Shown piece by piece: positions 12,852 through 13,909 of a DNA stretch of 13,909 nucleotides; positions within the stretch are counted from its first letter, which is position 1; each line of letters begins with the position of its first letter. The DNA lies in the NCBI GenBank assembly GCA_943704415.1, contig CALSCO010001005.1, positions 1 through 13,909 on the forward strand, given 5' to 3'. Under the pieces are notes generated by a model, which was not told the DNA's origin, did not search any database, and saw nothing but the letters and a program-made list of their open reading frames with translations. This DNA comes from Parvularia atlantis (lineage: Eukaryota > Opisthokonta > Rotosphaerida). The position numbers were made by a program, and so were the translations under genes.

Positions 12852-13720
12852 TCAGTTGAAGGCGACAGAGTGAAGGCACGATTGGCCCGTGCGCTTCTCA
12901 AACTCCTCCAGGATAGGCTCGATGTCCTGTTCCAGGTCCTCCGTCTGCTCGAGCTGGGCGCGGCGACGGACGGTCAACAGTGCGCACAGTGCACGGAGCG
13001 AGACGCACCTCTTCCGACAACACGAGGATGTTGCGCGCGCCCACGGCCGCGTCGCTGTGATTGTCGCGGATGTCCATGTTGATCACGTGCACGGGCTGGC
13101 CCTCGCCGGACGCGTTGCGCTCGGTGAGCTCTGCGCGGAGCAGCGGAGCGTTACGCTGTGCGCGCGCGCGGCGCCTGGCCGAGCGCACGCACCCTCGATC
13201 ACCTGGTCAAAGCAGCGCTCCTCGCAGCAGATGATCACGTCAAAGCTGTCGCGCGCGTCGCGGAAGCGCTGCGGCGCCTCCTTGATGCGCCGGTTGCGGT
13301 CAAGCATGCCCAAGACGCCGTTGTTGATGTACCTGCCCACGCGCGTCAAGCGATTGCGCGGCAGCGACGAAAGCGTACAGGTTGGCGTCCTTCTGCCGCA
13401 GGTCCTCCATGATCACCTCGTACGGCGTGCCGAAGCTGTACACGTTTGGCCGGTCGATCGATGGCCCTGCGTGCGCACCCAGTGAGCCACACGGTCGCGC
13501 AGGCGCATCGTGAGCTGCTGCGCGCGCACCTGGCAGCTTGACCTTGTCGGCCGTGCCAAACGAGCGCACGTCAAACCCGCGCTTGCTGCGTCCGTCCAAC
13601 CCATCAGCACCGCAGCACGAGGACGACAAGCACGAGGTGCGCACACCTCAGCAGCGCGTGCGCCTCCATGCTCCGGTTCTGGTTGCTCGCGCACACGACC
13701 GCGAACCGCCGCTTCCCCAT
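12852..13720 (-). CDS. SSU72: RNA polymerase II CTD phosphatase Ssu72
   Basis: Removes phosphate from Ser5 (and Ser7) of the RNA polymerase II C-terminal repeats and works with the cleavage/polyadenylation machinery in the nucleus. Six exons join in frame to 193 residues, the normal family length: 13720-13647, 13585-13530, 13466-13379, 13332-13193, 13130-13009 and 12953-12852. The catalytic loop C-x5-R-S is intact near the N-terminus (VVCASNQNRSMEAH; Cys10, Arg16). Further conserved blocks are FGTADKVKLPG, PNVYSFGTPY, MLDRNRRIKEAP, VIICCEERCFD and VHVINMDIRDNH, where Asp142 is the likely general acid. The C-terminus EEFEKRTGQSCLHSVAFN is the usual ending. ATG 13720 is chosen because it lies five residues before the conserved start of the fold. 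All introns are GT-AG, 46-63 nt. It is convergent with the ankyrin gene. Confidence 0.95.
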
Positions 13721-13747
13721 TGGCTGACGCGTCCGCCACAGTGGCAA

Positions 13748-13909
13748 TGTCGCGTCTTCCAGCGCGTACACCGCAGGTAGTTTTGCACGTGAAACGCACG
13801 TGGACTGAAGCGCCCAATCGTCGCGCGCACCTGATCGAAATCTCGTTGCTAAGCGCGCTCTTTGTGCGTCCGTCAGCCGCCTGCCGCCCGCCCGCTCGCC
13901 CGCCCGCCC
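13748..13909 (+). CDS. Possible first exon of an unknown gene (runs off the window)
   Basis: From ATG 13748 the plus strand is open to the window end, 54 codons. The first 39 look protein-like (for example QVVLHVKRTWTEAP and AHLIEISLLSALF). A GTGCGT at 13864 matches the local donor consensus, so the exon may end there. The ATG would lie 27 nt from the divergent SSU72 start, comparable with the other packed start regions. The motif VVLHVKR is loosely like the start of Iwr1-type proteins, but this is too weak to name. Third-position GC is lower than in the confident genes, and this may simply be the SSU72 promoter. Confidence 0.25.
13786..13802. promoter_or_regulatory. Two CACGTG E-boxes upstream of SSU72
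   Basis: CACGTG palindromes lie at 13786-13791 and 13797-13802, 11 bp apart (one helical turn), 66-82 bp upstream of the SSU72 ATG. CACGTG is the core site of bHLH factors such as Cbf1 and Pho4 in fungi. They would fall inside the candidate plus-strand exon if that is real. Confidence 0.35.
13887..13909. repeat. C-rich run at the window end (G-rich on the minus strand)
   Basis: Five CCC runs at 13887, 13891, 13899, 13903 and 13907 are separated by 1-5 bases. On the minus strand these are five GGG runs able to form a G-quadruplex. Since the window stops here, the length of the repeat is unknown. Confidence 0.6.

Noticed and set aside
13887-13909. Telomeric repeat at the window end
   Set aside because: The CCCG-type run has no regular telomere-like unit and is only about 23 bp; it is better treated as simple sequence.

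Overview
The window is a very compact, GC-rich piece of a eukaryotic nuclear genome. The organism is probably a fungus or another opisthokont-type protist; the lineage cannot be fixed from this sequence. The evidence is that six recognisable genes only become complete proteins after removal of many tiny introns. I propose 65 introns in those six genes, nearly all 45-86 nt. Most start GTGCG, end in CAG, and carry a CTGAC/CTCAC/CTGAT-like branch sequence. With these introns removed, exon lengths and codon phases agree throughout, and the joined proteins match known families from end to end. Gene models were built by eye from conserved protein motifs and splice signals, without transcript data.

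Layout, left to right. (1) Minus strand, 1-1466: a mitochondrial carnitine/acylcarnitine-type carrier, cut off at the left edge. One of its introns holds a long AG/CT microsatellite. (2) 1564-2152: an ambiguous, lower-GC stretch with a weak minus-strand gene candidate and open frames on the plus strand. (3) Plus strand, 2390-5218: an actin-binding protein with one fimbrin/plastin-type pair of calponin-homology (CH) domains, then coiled coils and a four-cysteine C-terminus. This architecture differs from true fimbrin and is the most novel gene here. (4) Minus strand, 5295-6928: a protein with a centrosomin CM1 motif (gamma-tubulin complex binding), a coiled coil and a long Arg/Asp/Glu repeat. 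(5) Minus strand, 6942-11786: SMC5, with 29 exons. (6) Plus strand, 11838-12727: a small ankyrin-repeat protein. (7) Minus strand, 12852-13720: the RNA polymerase II CTD phosphatase Ssu72. (8) Plus strand, from 13748: possibly the first exon of another gene, running off the window.

The genes are not an operon or one pathway: they cover mitochondrial transport, actin, microtubule nucleation, chromosome maintenance and transcription. What links them is packing. SMC5 stops 13 nt before the first in-frame ATG of the CM1 gene. SMC5 and the ankyrin gene share a divergent start region of about 50 nt. Convergent pairs are separated by 76 and 124 nt.

Three regional signals go beyond the gene list. 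First, three proposed GC-AG introns are all exactly 54 nt. Second, the 10-mer CCCATCATGG occurs four times, only at the starts of SMC5, the CM1 gene and the ankyrin gene. Third, several introns are a multiple of three long and stop-free, so retention would give in-frame protein variants.
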